Below, one piece after another: positions 42,953 to 53,793 of a stretch of DNA of 64,000 nucleotides. Numbering within the stretch: position 1 is the first letter of the stretch; each line of letters opens with the position of its first letter. The notes below the pieces were generated by a model. That model was not told where the DNA came from, made no database searches, and worked only from the letters and a program-made list of their open reading frames with translations. Where the stretch lies: the NCBI GenBank assembly GCA_018105865.1, contig CM030832.1:21322436-21386435 (forward strand). The letters run 5' to 3'. The stretch comes from Metaphire vulgaris. Its lineage: Eukaryota; Annelida; Clitellata; Crassiclitellata; Megascolecidae. Made by a program: the position numbers and the translations under genes.

Positions 42953-44013
42953 ACATTCATTGTACTTCCGTTTTCAAATCTGACGTTATAAGATCGAAAT
43001 GGAAGAACGTCTTTGATTTCAGCTTTTCGCCAGTAATCGTCTGTGGGGCGGTATTTCGCTCTCACCACCTGTCATTCTTTAAAACTTGGACGCTCTTTCG
43101 CTGTACGATCGTAATAGAAACGTTGTTTCTCTTTTGACTTTTGTAGCGCCTCTTTCGTAGCGCTTGCAGTTGGTGTTGACAGGAGTTTGTCGGCGATCGG
43201 CATCTTTGTACGCGTCCTTCTTCCCATCAGAATCTGAACAGGACTCAAACCCAGATTTTCTGAAGGCGTGTTTCTGAAATCGAGTAGTGCGAGGAAAGGG
43301 TCCGAGTTGTTTTCTTTCGCCTTTTTCATCAGCCTTTTCGCAGTTCGTACGGCGTTTTCTGCCTTCCCATTGCTCTGCGGGTAATGAGGCGAGCTAAAAA
43401 CCTGTTCGAATTCGTATTGTTCTGCAAATCCTTTGAATTCGGTTGAATTGAACGGATTGTTGTCGCTGTAGATTTTCTCAGGCAGGCCGTGTCTTCCAGC
43501 GTGTTGCTTTAGGCAGTAAATAATTTCAGCGGCTGTCTTCGAGACGAGTCGGTCGATCTCAAAATATCCTGAGAAGTAGCAGGTCGTTATCAAGTAATCA
43601 CGTCCATCGAAGGTGAAGACGCCGCATGCGATTATTTGCCACGGGCGGTCTGGCAGGGGACGAGGAAGCAGTGGTTCCTTTTGAATATAATCCCTGAATT
43701 TATTGCAAATCTGACATCTCTCGATCTTCTGGCGAAGCTCAGACGTCAATCCGGGCCAGAAGACTATGTCTCGGGCTCTGCGTAGACAAGAATTAATTCC
43801 AGTGTGTGCAGAATGAAGTCTGTTCATTATCTCAGGTCTCGCTGGTGCCGGTACCACCAGGCGGTCTGATTTGTATATTAAATTCCTACTGACACTTAGT
43901 TCGTCGGCGAAAGTGGCATAGGGACGAAGGTCTGCTGGCAGGTCCTTAGGGCATTCTGGCCATCCATTGATAATTTGTTCCCTGAGGCGCTTGTAATTAG
44001 TGTCTTTGCGCAT
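42953..44013 (-). pseudogene. integrase of the Mag-like Gypsy
   Basis: HHCC finger (RLHSAHTGINSCLRRARD ... CQICNKF), then the catalytic core. The first catalytic Asp is gone: where the family has VGVD.F this copy has IACGVFTFDGRDYL. The second Asp (YSDNNPFNSTEF) and the Glu (PQSNGKAENAVRTAKRL) remain. A stop follows FKE at 43072, and coding-like sequence (RAKYRPTDDYWRKAEIKDV) continues behind it to the LINE insertion. Confidence 0.9.
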
Positions 44014-44014
44014 A

Positions 44015-45073
44015 TTATTTTTCAGCTGCTGTTAGTGCTCTAGAAGCATATTCCACCACTTTGTTATTTTGTAAAATGGCACAACCAAGTCCATTTTGAC
44101 TAGCATCCGCCTGAACCAAAATGTCTTTCTTACCGTCAAAATATTGTAATACAGGAGCCGTCTTCAACATCTCCTTCAGCCGGTTGAATGCATCTGTGTA
44201 TCGATCGGTCCATTGAAATTCATTTTCCGACTTCAGAAGTTCTCGAAGTACGCTGGTGACGTCACTGAAGTTCGGACAGTAGCGAGCGAGGTACGTTGCG
44301 AGTCCTAATAGTCGCGGGACGGCTGCTTTGTCTTCAGGGACCGCAAAGTTCTCAATCGCTTTGATCTTTGATGCGGCTGGCTGTATTCCATCTTTGGTCA
44401 GTTGATGTCCCATGAAAATGATGACGTCACGATTGAGCTGTAGTTTCTCACGGTTAAGTTTTATTCCTTTGGATCGACAGCGCTGAAGCAATGCGACTAA
44501 ATTCTCGTCGTGATTTCTTCGGGCCTCGGCCTGGTTTCCTCCAGACCCCGTGATCAAAATGTCATCGGCTATGCAATGGATGCCTTTAAGACCCGAAAGA
44601 GCAGCTTGTAGTCTCGCTTGGAAAAGCTCCGATGAAACACATAATCCAAATGGAACTCTAAGGTACCTGTATCTTCCAAAAGAAGTCCCAACAGTACATA
44701 AATAACTTGAAGCTTCATCAAGCACAAGCATGTTAAAAGCGTTCTTACAGTCTACAGTACTGAAAACTTTTACTCCGGCTAAATTTGGCAAAATGTCATC
44801 CAAAGTGGGCATGTAGAATGTACTTCTGATTAACGCAGAGTTCAAAGTGCGAGTCGGATCAAGACATAGTCGTATTCGTCCATCGTTTTTCATCACAACG
44901 ACAAGTGCTGACACCCAGCGAGTCGGTTCAGTGACTTGGATAATTATTCCATCCTTCACCATCCGTTGAAGTTCTGTTTCAACGCGGTCTCTTAACGCTA
45001 CAGGAGTGCGACGCAGAGGTAATTGGACAGGGCGGAAGGAAGGGTCTATCTCGAGGTGGACCAGTCCCTCCAT
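44015..45073 (-). pseudogene. reverse transcriptase and partial RNase H of the Mag-like Gypsy
   Basis: RT motifs in order: PLRRTPVALRDRVETELQRM, GRIRLCLDPTRTLN, FSTVDCKNAFNMLVLDE, YLRVPFGLCVSSELFQ, catalytic CIADDILITG, LGLATYLARYCPNFSDVTSV. RNase H begins (VQADASQNGLGCAILQ, ASRALTAAEK) but stops at 44015; the rest of RNase H is deleted and the integrase follows in another frame. The frame is the same as the upstream gag-protease, from which one TAA (45104-45106) separates it. Confidence 0.9.
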
Positions 45074-45103
45074 TCGTCCTAGTTTTCCGTCAAATAGATC
45101 ACT

Positions 45104-46013
45104 TTATTGAGCCATGACGTCAGCTTCTGTCAGAGGTCGATGTTCTGTCGAAGAAATGGTCGTTCCGATGGTGCAAATGTTTTCATCTACGACGCGTAGT
45201 AAATCCAATGCTCGACAGGTCGCTATGCTGAGAATAGGGCTGTCGTGTGACGTCACGTAAGCTTCGATGCTTAGTTGCTGTTTCGTCTTGGGATGAGTCA
45301 AAAGAATATCGATCATTCCTTGAGTCTCCAGCTGCGCTCCGTTGAACATTCTTAGAGTTGCTTTAGCAGGACGCAGTTTGGGCTTCGGAGAAAGGCTTTC
45401 GTAGACAGTTTTCGTGATTATATTTACAGTAGATCCACAGTCTAACATAAAACGAACGAGCTGGTCGTTGACCAAAATATGTGTGAAAATCCTACCTCCT
45501 GCGTCAGTTGAATTCAATACAAGGACTGATTCGAAATCGTCAGATAACTGTTGTACGCTGGCGCTGGAAGGAACGTTCGATTGACAGGCTACCGCGTAAT
45601 GATTTTTCTTCTGACACAATCGACAGGTGGCGCCGTAGGCTGGACAACTGCTTCGTATACTCGCATGGTTACGACAGCAATAACGACAAGTATCGCGTGA
45701 TTGAAAAGTACCTTTATCAGGACGTTGACGCTGTTTCTGACGCTGTGATTGTACGCGAGCGTTGTGACGTTGAAAATCACCTTTTCCGGCGCCGTCTTGG
45801 TGGCGTCGTCTGCTCTTGTTTCGTCCGCGGGTCGTAGAATCTCGACGCAGCTCATGGACTTCTTCATCTGGAGCGGTGATGGCGCGAAATTGCTTCGAGG
45901 TGGCCTCTTGTGCACGACACAAGTTCAGAGCTCTTTCAAAATCTAAATCTCTAGTGCCAAGTAATTTCTTTCTAGTGGCATCGTCCTGGATTCCTAGAAC
46001 AATTCGATCTCGA
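45104..46013 (-). pseudogene. gag C-terminus and protease of the Mag-like Gypsy
   Basis: After MIRDRIVLGIQDDATRKKLL come two zinc knuckles (CRYCCRNHASIRSSC and CRLCQKKNHYAVAC) and an aspartic protease with active site MLDCGSTVNII; the usual DTG is DCG here. The annotated open frame extends 27 codons further into the hAT at 46022, which is not gag. Confidence 0.88.
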
Positions 46014-46021
46014 ATCATAGA

Positions 46022-47127
46022 CAGTGGCGGGGCCACGGGGGGGTTTGGGGGGTTTGAACCCCCCCACTTGCCATCGGGCCACCCGTGAGATTCGTGCAAA
46101 ATTGCAGAGAAATTTTTGGTGAGGGGGTAGGGGGATGATTGAGGATCGGTTCTACTAGTCTAAGTATCAAACGTTCTCAACTGTATATATCTACAGGATA
46201 TGTGCATTGGGCTTAAAGGACATTTTTAAACTACAGAGAATGGTATTGGCAGACGTAGGAATGCCTAGCACTTTTGACAGAGAAGTGAAGAGCACCTGCT
46301 AATCAAGTTTTTTCAAAAATTAGGGCACTATCTCTTGTAGATAAAAAGTGCTTGGCATTCAGAATTTTGCCTGTGGCATTCTCTAATGCGTAAATTGGAC
46401 ATTTTAAATGACATTTTTAAACTAGAGAATGGTATTGGAAGACGTTTGAATGGCTAGCACTTTTGACATAGACATGAAGAGCACCTGCTAATCAAGTTTT
46501 TTGAAAAATTAGGCCACTATCTCTTGTAGATCAAACGTGCTTGGCATTCAGAATTTTGCCTGTGGTATTCTCTAATGCGTAAATTGGACAAGGAGGTTAA
46601 CGGGTGGCCCGATGGCAAATTAGTTAACTGCTGTCTACTTTTTGTCGCCTTTTCCACGCTAAATAGATTTACAGCGATTTAAAACAAGATTTCAAGATTT
46701 GATGGAGCAGTAGCATCTGCCACGTGACTCTTACTCTTAGTAGCATTGACACTAGTAGGCCTATGGGCCAAAGACAAGTAATTTTCGACTTAACACGCAC
46801 AAATTGAAGCAGAATAATTTGAAATTGACTTGAGCATAAGAAATTACAGACATGGAACCTATTGATGCCAGACCTGTGATTTTGTGTCCAAAATGCTCTA
46901 AAACACACGTACGAGCATCTACGATTTCAAAATTTTTTCCGGGAGAAACCCCGGACCCCCATTCAAGGAGGCCGCGCTAAATGCGGCCGGGAAGGGAGTG
47001 TCTAACGCGAGGGAATGGGAGAAAGCAGGGTATTTCTAACATTATCAATTTGGGGTATTTCAGGGTTACTCCTAACCTAACCCTAGGGTTAACCGTAACC
47101 CCCTCTCAAACGTCTGGCGCCGCCCTG
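46022..47127. mobile_element. hAT element inserted in the Mag-like gag
   Basis: Ends CAGTGGCGGGGCCA and GGCGCCGCCCTG; exact 8-bp duplication ATCATAGA at 46014-46021 and 47128-47135. Element plus one duplication is 1,114 bp, and the gag frames on either side (47136 up and 46013 down) are offset by exactly this length. Inside is a tandem duplication of about 188 bp (46218-46405, 46408-46592) and inverted GGTGGCCCGATGGCAA words (46071, 46600). Confidence 0.93.
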
Positions 47128-47135
47128 ATCATAGA

Positions 47136-47546
47136 TTGTTCTAAATCTCCAAAGCTGCATGAGCGAACGAGTCAGCGGAGGTCGGCGACGAAAGTGTCAA
47201 AGGATTCACCTGGTCCCTGTTTCCGGCTGTGGAAAATGTATCGCTCATATACTTCCGAAACGTCTCCAATACAGTGGCGTTTGAAGGCTTCGAGGATGTC
47301 TGTTGTATTTTGCCTCTGCTCGTCGGTCAGTGTCATTGAGTCGAAAACGCAATAGGCAGCTGTGCCTACGCAGGCGAGGAGGATAGCTGCTTGTCGATCG
47401 GCAGGTTCTTCATCGATTTTTGAGGCTTTCACATAGACCAACCATTGGCCTCGGAACCTTTTATACTCAGCTGCAAGATTTGATGCTTGCAGATCCAGCT
47501 TCTCCGGTAGAGGTATCTGAGGTATTGTCGCCATTATCCGATACAA
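47136..47546 (-). pseudogene. gag N-terminus of the Mag-like Gypsy
   Basis: Minus strand from an ATG at 47534 (or 47546): ATIPQIPLPEKLDLQASNLA, WLVYVKASKI, QAAILLACVGTAAYCVFDSM, FKRHCIGDVSEVYERYIFHS, GESFDTFVADLRRL, typical of Mag-type capsid proteins. It continues beyond the hAT insertion at 46013. Confidence 0.85.
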
Positions 47547-47656
47547 ACAGTGTCTTAAACTGTCGCTAAGCTATCGATAATGTTCTTAATTTAAGCTAAT
47601 CTGACACCATGAATAGTGTGGTCTACACTATATTAAAGACAACTCTCAGATTATAA

Positions 47657-48339
47657 TGTGACGGGCGCCTATCTCTCTTTAATGGTTATCGTTATCGTCT
47701 AGGGGTTTTTAGTATTAATGGAGAATATTTTATCTCCTAGGCCAACCCTATCAACATTAATTCTCTAACAACTCCCTTCTTATGAAATACATTTTAATCT
47801 TAACTAATAAATATCTCTTCAACAATAGCGGTCATCAAATCAAATTATTATTCAGGACCTACAAATTGTTCACTAAGCAAAGCGACAGTACTAATATGGC
47901 AACACGTCGCTAACGACGCTAAACTACAACAGCTGACTACTATCAGTTTTGAATCAACAATAAAACAAGAGTCCTGCAAAACACAGTGACTCTATCAAAT
48001 AGTTCCTGATAACCACAACCGTACGACTTCGCTTCGATACGATTATAAATATGTAATTCAACAGTTTAAATAAACTAAAAGACAATTTTCAATCGTCGCC
48101 GAATTCTCTTCCGATCGACCTTCGCCTTCGCCGCGTTCCAACGACCTCGTTTCAAAACACCAACCGTCGACGCTTTTCGTCGTCCACCAATCACCGTTCT
48201 CCACGCTCGTCAACTGCCGAAACGACGTCTTCTTATTCGCTGAAACGATACATAGAAGTAAGCACACACACATAGTTAACTTATGCATCAATCTATGCTA
48301 ATTACCTGCTTAGTAAGACGCGAACTTGTTACCATTACA
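47657..48339 (-). repeat. 3' LTR of the Gmr1-like element
   Basis: 683 bp, plus-strand TGTGACGGGCGCC ... CCATTACA, TG...CA in both readings. Nearly identical to 53794-54476: I noticed one difference (CCGTACGAC / ACGTACGAC near 48021 and 54155). Confidence 0.95.
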
Positions 48340-48646
48340 CCCCTAGTACACGAGCCTACGGGATGGATCATCACGTCAATTTCAAAAAACCCAAAAATCA
48401 GGAACAATCTCTGAAATGAGCTTGTGAAGAACAACTTATACTTCTAACAACTCAACTAATAAACTTGGGGAAACGGTAGAAGACATCACCTCGAGTCAAA
48501 AACAACCACTCAACAAAATTGAGCAACTCCTTGTAGTTATATTACATTACTCAGTATCTTACTTACACTAACTTAAACTCTTATATTCTATGCATTACTT
48601 ACACGACATTACTCGAATGAAAACCTAACTACAGTATGAATATTAC

Positions 48647-49909
48647 TTAATCTGATGGCCTGCTAAGAATATCTGGCAGCAAGTTATCTCTGCCGGGCCT
48701 ATGTCTTATCTCCAAGGAATATTGCTGGAGTTCTAACGACCAACGCAGAAGCTTCGCATTATGTCTTCCCATCTTATGAATAAATGTCAGTGGACTGTGG
48801 TCTGAGTAAATAATTGTTTTGTCAGTCCCAAAGTAAACACTGAAGACTCGTACCGCTGACACTAAAGCTAAAGCCTCCTTCTCAACAGTCGCGTAACGAC
48901 ACTCATGAGTGTTAAGTTTCCTACTATAGTAACACACAGGGTGTTCTATATTATCATATACCTGGAAAAGAACTGCACCAATTGCTTTGTCACTGGCATC
49001 CACTGCAACTGCAAATGGACGATTAAAATCTGGTGTCTTCAGTATTGGTCTAGAAGCTAACCTAGACTTAATATCAAGGAATGCATTTTCTGACTCTTCT
49101 GTCCAGTCAAACTTTGCATTTTTCTTTAGTAAATTTGTCAGGGCTATGGACAAGTGAGCATAGTGTGGCAAAAATTTGCGGAAGTACCCGCAGACTCCAA
49201 GGAACGACTGCAATTGCTTCCTTGTCTTAGGTCTTGGGAAATTCTGGATGGACAATATCTTATTCTGCAAAGGTTGGATCTGTCCCAACCCTACACGATG
49301 ACCCAAATAGTCTATCTGAGCGTTTGCAAATTCACACTTGCTCAGTTTAAGTTTTAAGCCAGCCTTATGAATTTTAGTTAAAACTGCATGAAGATGTTCC
49401 AAATGTTCAGCCCAGGAGTTACTGAAAATTATAATATCGTCTAAGTAGGCATCTGCAAATTCTTCTAGCTCACATAGAACTTTCTTAACTAGCCTGGAAA
49501 ACGTTGCGGGAGCATTTCGACAGCCAAAGGGCATGTACTTCCATTGGAAATGGCCATTTTGGGTTACAAACCCAGTAAGTGGGACTGACTCAGGGTCCAT
49601 ACGGATCTGCCAGTATCCGCAGGTCATGTCGACTTTACTTAAGTATTTGCTACGCCCTACTTTGTCTATCAATTGTTCTATCCTCGGCATTGGGAACGGG
49701 TCAGGGATGGTTTGATCGTTTAACTTTCTCAGATCTGTGCAGAGTCTTAGAGATCCATCTGCTTTGGGAACAACTACAACAGGAGCACCCCAGGGGCTGT
49801 CACTGGGCTCAATGATCCCATCTGCTAACAATTGCTTTATTTCATTATTTACAAACTTAGTCTTATCAGGGCTTAGCCTATAAGGGAGAAAAGTACATTG
49901 GCTTGGCAT
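48647..49909 (-). CDS. reverse transcriptase-RNase H of the Gmr1-like element
   Basis: 420 residues, open throughout. RT: LLADGIIEPSDSPWGAPVVV, LCTDLRKLNDQTIPDPFPMP, D94 (SKVDMTCGYWQI), FGCRNAPATFSRLV, catalytic YLDD at 155-158, LGVCGYFRKFLPHYA. RNase H: D304 (VAVDASDKAIGAVLF), TVEKEALALV at 341-350, D370 (IIYSDHSPLTFI), ending RHRPGRDNLLPDILSRPSD. All catalytic residues are present. It would copy the element's RNA into DNA in cytoplasmic particles. No integrase follows it: 300 bp of non-coding DNA leads to the 3' LTR. The upstream frame is separated by the integrase C-terminal region and stops. Confidence 0.95.
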   Translation of the reverse strand: MPSQCTFLPYRLSPDKTKFVNNEIKQLLADGIIEPSDSPWGAPVVVVPKADGSLRLCTDLRKLNDQTIPDPFPMPRIEQLIDKVGRSKYLSKVDMTCGYWQIRMDPESVPLTGFVTQNGHFQWKYMPFGCRNAPATFSRLVKKVLCELEEFADAYLDDIIIFSNSWAEHLEHLHAVLTKIHKAGLKLKLSKCEFANAQIDYLGHRVGLGQIQPLQNKILSIQNFPRPKTRKQLQSFLGVCGYFRKFLPHYAHLSIALTNLLKKNAKFDWTEESENAFLDIKSRLASRPILKTPDFNRPFAVAVDASDKAIGAVLFQVYDNIEHPVCYYSRKLNTHECRYATVEKEALALVSAVRVFSVYFGTDKTIIYSDHSPLTFIHKMGRHNAKLLRWSLELQQYSLEIRHRPGRDNLLPDILSRPSD

Positions 49910-51850
49910 CAGTTTTAAGATTAATTCTATGTGAAATCAAATCAGTTTTCCCAGGTTTATTACTGAAAACCTGTTTGTGTTTGAGAATTAGAGATTTCAA
50001 CTCTTGGGATTGAATGCAATCCAAATGTTTTGCTTTATTTTCCAACTGTTCTTCAAAAGAACATTGAACTTTCTCTGCAATTTCAACTAGATTTACAACT
50101 TCTTGTGTATTGTTATTGTCTGCTGATGAATTCCTCTCAAAATAAGGTTTTCAACAAGTTCACGTGGCATAGCCAAGTTTGTTTTTTCCTATCAGGTGTG
50201 GAAATTACATAATCCACGGATCCAACTTTCTTAACCACTTTGTATGGCCCATGGTACGCTGCTTGTAATGGTTTACCATCCCTGTAACCACACTAACACT
50301 AATTGTCCGGGTTGAAATTCTATTTCAACAGCTTTTCTGTCATAATATTTTTTAATCTTAGCTTGCTGCTGAGCATACAGCTTATTCGCTATGTCTATGG
50401 AAAATCTAATCTTTTCCCTCAACGACATAACAAATTCTGACACATGGACCTTTTGATGTGTTCCAGAGTGTCTGCTTTTGGAACCACTGGTCTTTTAATA
50501 AGGACAGAGGTGAATTGACGTGCCTTCCATAAAGCAAATCAAAACTTGAAAATCCGAGGCCTTCTATTGGTACTCTCTCTCTATGCAAACAGAACCCATG
50601 GGATTAACTCGTCCCACTCAAGATTGGAATCCTTTTTCACAGCACGTATCATCTGTTTTAACGTGAAGTGGAAACGTTCCAGAGAGCTATTGGACTGAGG
50701 ATGGTATGCGGAGATTTTAACATGTTTGATGGCACATTGATCTAAAAAGTGCTGCATTACGTCCGACATAAATTCTCGACCTTGGTCAGTAAGAATCTCC
50801 TTAGGAAAACCGCACCGGCAAAAACATCTGTTAACATTCGGCAAACGATAGGCGCCTTATGCTCAGGTATAGGTATTGCCTCGGGGTAGTGGGTGCATAG
50901 GTCCATTATGGTTAACAACCACCTGTTACCGGACTTTTTACACTCGGGTAGTGGTCCGACGACATCTACAGCTATTCTATCAAAAGCATTGGACATGATG
51001 GGTAAACTGTGCAGCAGCAATATTACCATATTTACCTTTATTAAGTTTTTGGCAAATATCGCAAGTTTTAACATAATCCTTTATGTCTTTGTTCATTGAA
51101 GGCCAGTAGAAATGTTTTATTATTCTCTGTTTTGTTTTTTTGTGTACCGAGGTGACCGGATGCTGGGATATCGTGCGCTACTTCTAACAACCTACGACGA
51201 ATCTTCCCTGGAGCAACGATTTGAACAAAACCCAAATCAGACTCCTGTGGACAATCTGATTCCACAAATTTTCTCACCAGAAGACCGTCATGCACACAAT
51301 AAGAAATTTTGTGTCCTGAAGTTTCGAAATCAATTACCTCTTCAAACAATTCTTTGAGAGTTTCGTCTGCCTTTTGCAGCTGAATCAATTCATCACGAGA
51401 CACAGCCAACTCCCTACCAACTACATCTTCATTGAAAACCATTGGATCAAATGGGCGATGCAACACCATCGAACCATTAACCACCCCATCCTCATGAAAA
51501 CCAATGTGAAACTGTGGATCAGAAACCTCCAACGATTCACCAGAAACAACTTCATCATGAAAACCATTTGGATCTGCATCACACGAAACGGCAAAACGTG
51601 GATCTTCATCAGAACCCAACAAATTTCTCTCAAAAAACTCCTCTAAATTAAGCTCTGTATCATAAAATTCATCTGGCTTGTGGGTGACATCTTCCTTTCG
51701 ACCCAACAAGTCCTTCTCCAGTTCAATTAATGATTTAGTTTGTGCCCTAGTAACAACACACGACTCAAATGGATCATCACTGCCACGACAATCAACATCT
51801 GCACCAATCAGGACATCAATGGAATGTGGCAAACGATCAATTAGCCCCAC
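49910..51850 (-). pseudogene. integrase region of the Gmr1-like element, frameshifted
   Basis: 51850-51068 encodes a spacer of about 200 residues rich in Asp and Glu and the start of the HHCC finger (EVAHDIPASGHLGTQK). After frameshifts the core follows: DRIAVDVVGPLPECKKSGNR, DLCTHYPEAIPIPEHK, then 50844-50581 KEILTDQGREFMSDVMQHFL and HPQSNSSLERFHFTLKQMI. All three catalytic acidic residues (DVV, TDQ, SLE) can be seen. 50588-50406 continues with FDLLYGRHVNSPLSLLKDQW, and the C-terminal part (QQQAKIKKYYDRKAV, FQPGQLVLV) reaches about 50280. At least three frameshifts or stops. Confidence 0.88.
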
Positions 51851-51883
51851 AACACCTCTCCATTGTTATACACACAATTTAAG

Positions 51884-53578
51884 TTAATCAACACCAACGG
51901 AATCTTCGACTTCCCCGGTGATACCGCGAATCATTCGAAATTCACCTGTGTCTTGATATTCACTTGGCTTAATTAGTTCTTTACTAATTAAAGTCTGCGC
52001 TGAGCCGGTATCTCGAAAACAGGTTATTTCTCTTGACTGATTGTGTTTGTTAAAAATTACTGCTTTTGAGCAGAATGGTCTAAAGCTAGGATTGACTGTA
52101 TTCAAGTTATTTGTTACCTGCTGTACAAAGTTAACATTGGAATCAGGAAAATTTGGGTTTGGACCAAACTTAGCAGTTTCTTCTCTTTGTTTTTTCAAAG
52201 CAAAACATTCATTCACAGTGTGATTTTGCTTGTGGCAAAAAGCACATCTGGGTGAGGTTGAAAACAGATTTTTGTCCCTCTTGTAACCTGATGTTCTCCC
52301 CTGTGTGTTAGAATTGGACGAATTTCTAAAACTTGTATTAGTCCCAGGCTGCAATGCTCTTTGATTAGCATTGTGGTCTGGTTGAAATCTCCAGTTCATA
52401 TTATGGTTTGCATTGTCTCTGCCAGTGTGAAATTTGTTTGTTTGATCTGAATTAAATTCTGGTCTGTATGCATTTGAATTGAACCTGTTTCTGCCAAATG
52501 TGTCATTAGTAGCAGAGTAGTTTCTATGGTTTGCTATGAATTGATCTGCTAATCTAGCCAATTCTGCAAGTGTTTGTGCTTGTTTGTCTAAAAGCCAAAA
52601 CTTTAATGCACTGTCATTAATCTTAGACAAGAATTGCTCCATTTTAAAAACTTCTTTCAGTTTTTCAGAGTCATCTTGAGCTCTTTGGCCCACTATCCAC
52701 CTTTGGAATGGCCAATTCAAACGGGTTGCAAAGTGACTATACGTTTCGCTTGGGTCCTTGGAAAGCTGTCTAAACTTAACCCTATATGCTTCTGGGACCA
52801 ATTGGAATAAGTTCAAAATAGCCTCTTTGACATTGTCATAATCACGGGCTTGCTCATCTGTCAACTCAACAAAAACTTTTATTACCCTCCCAGTGACTTG
52901 TGACTGTAGTACTGAAGGCCACTTAGTCTTATCTATTTGAAAACTTATCATCGTCCTCTCAAAAAGTGTTAGATAAGAGTCTATGTCACTTGTCTCACTA
53001 AATCTAGGCAAAGCTTTCTTAGCATTCTCTAGGGACTTATCAGAACCCCCCAAATTAATCATTGGTTCACTTACTCTCTCACTTTGTACACTTAATTTGT
53101 GCATTTCAATTTTTTCATTTGCTTCTATTTCTCTTTGTTTGGTTACTGCCTGAGTCTCTAACTCTTTTGTGTGTCTCTGAGTTTCTAACTGTTTTTCTTT
53201 AAGTTGAGTTTGTGCAGCTAACTCATTCTCTTTAAGCTGAGTTTGGGCTGCTAGTTCATCAGATTTCAACTGAAGCCTACGGAATTCTAATTCAATTTCT
53301 AGCTTCTTAAGGATAACAGCTTCTGACTCTACTGGTGACATTGTGTTTGTTTGTTGGGTGGAGTTTCTGCTACCCACACTTTCTCTATCATCTCTGACTT
53401 CATTCATCACACTACAGCTCAATTTTATCAAATGGGATTGAAGCTGACATTTTGTCATGCCTTTTGTGACAATTCCCTTGCTGGATAAATTTGTTCTAAG
53501 CTCCTCTAAGCTCATTTCAAGGATTTCTTCCAGGGGCAAAGCTGAAGGTAAAACTAAGCCTATTTGTTCTGAGGCCAT
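51884..53578 (-). CDS. gag-protease polyprotein of the Gmr1-like element
   Basis: 564 residues. N-terminal helix and a Gln/Glu/Lys-rich coiled-coil (about 85-165) with the repeat LAAQTQLKENE. The capsid region (about 190-350) has the SCAN-like pattern EAYRVKFRQLSKDPSETYSH, LLDKQAQTLAELARLADQFI. An Asn-rich linker leads to one zinc knuckle (C445-C458, CAFCHKQNHTVNEC) and an aspartic protease (active site DTG at 523-525, FRDTGSAQTLISKELI). SCAN domains of vertebrate zinc-finger proteins are thought to derive from Gmr1-type gag. The start ATG is 215 bp after the 5' LTR. The protease is probably cut short by the stop at 51884, since related sequence (LIDRLPHSIDVLIGADV) follows in a shifted frame. 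Confidence 0.93.
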   Translation of the reverse strand: MASEQIGLVLPSALPLEEILEMSLEELRTNLSSKGIVTKGMTKCQLQSHLIKLSCSVMNEVRDDRESVGSRNSTQQTNTMSPVESEAVILKKLEIELEFRRLQLKSDELAAQTQLKENELAAQTQLKEKQLETQRHTKELETQAVTKQREIEANEKIEMHKLSVQSERVSEPMINLGGSDKSLENAKKALPRFSETSDIDSYLTLFERTMISFQIDKTKWPSVLQSQVTGRVIKVFVELTDEQARDYDNVKEAILNLFQLVPEAYRVKFRQLSKDPSETYSHFATRLNWPFQRWIVGQRAQDDSEKLKEVFKMEQFLSKINDSALKFWLLDKQAQTLAELARLADQFIANHRNYSATNDTFGRNRFNSNAYRPEFNSDQTNKFHTGRDNANHNMNWRFQPDHNANQRALQPGTNTSFRNSSNSNTQGRTSGYKRDKNLFSTSPRCAFCHKQNHTVNECFALKKQREETAKFGPNPNFPDSNVNFVQQVTNNLNTVNPSFRPFCSKAVIFNKHNQSREITCFRDTGSAQTLISKELIKPSEYQDTGEFRMIRGITGEVEDSVGVD

Positions 53579-53765
53579 GGTAACAAATTAGCAAATACAA
53601 TTCAATGCAATGCAACACAATCACAAACAATAATCTTACTGCAACCTACAGTTAATCAGCTACAATTAATTTTGGCTGGGTTTAACTGCTCCACTATGAG
53701 CTAGGTTCAAATCCTGCGGCACTAACTCCCAACTACCAGAAGGCGAGTAGCGTCAAAAACACAGG

Positions 53766-53793
53766 TTCTATCCCGGACGCGAGTCCCCAATAA
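53766..53793 (-). other. primer-binding site of the Gmr1-like element
   Basis: Four bases after the 5' LTR the minus strand reads TGGGGACTCGCGTCCGGGAT, a TGG start as expected for a tRNA 3' end. The plus-strand form even continues into GGTTCTATCC, a T-loop-like word, so the match to its tRNA may be unusually long. Confidence 0.65.

Noticed and set aside
45508..45946. Plus-strand ORFs opposite gag of the Mag-like element
   Set aside because: Antisense shadows of the gag-protease frame.
48058..48291. 77-codon ORF inside the LTR (also at 54195-54428)
   Set aside because: The same ORF occurs in both copies of the 683-bp LTR; LTRs of this class are non-coding and the peptide has no known domain.
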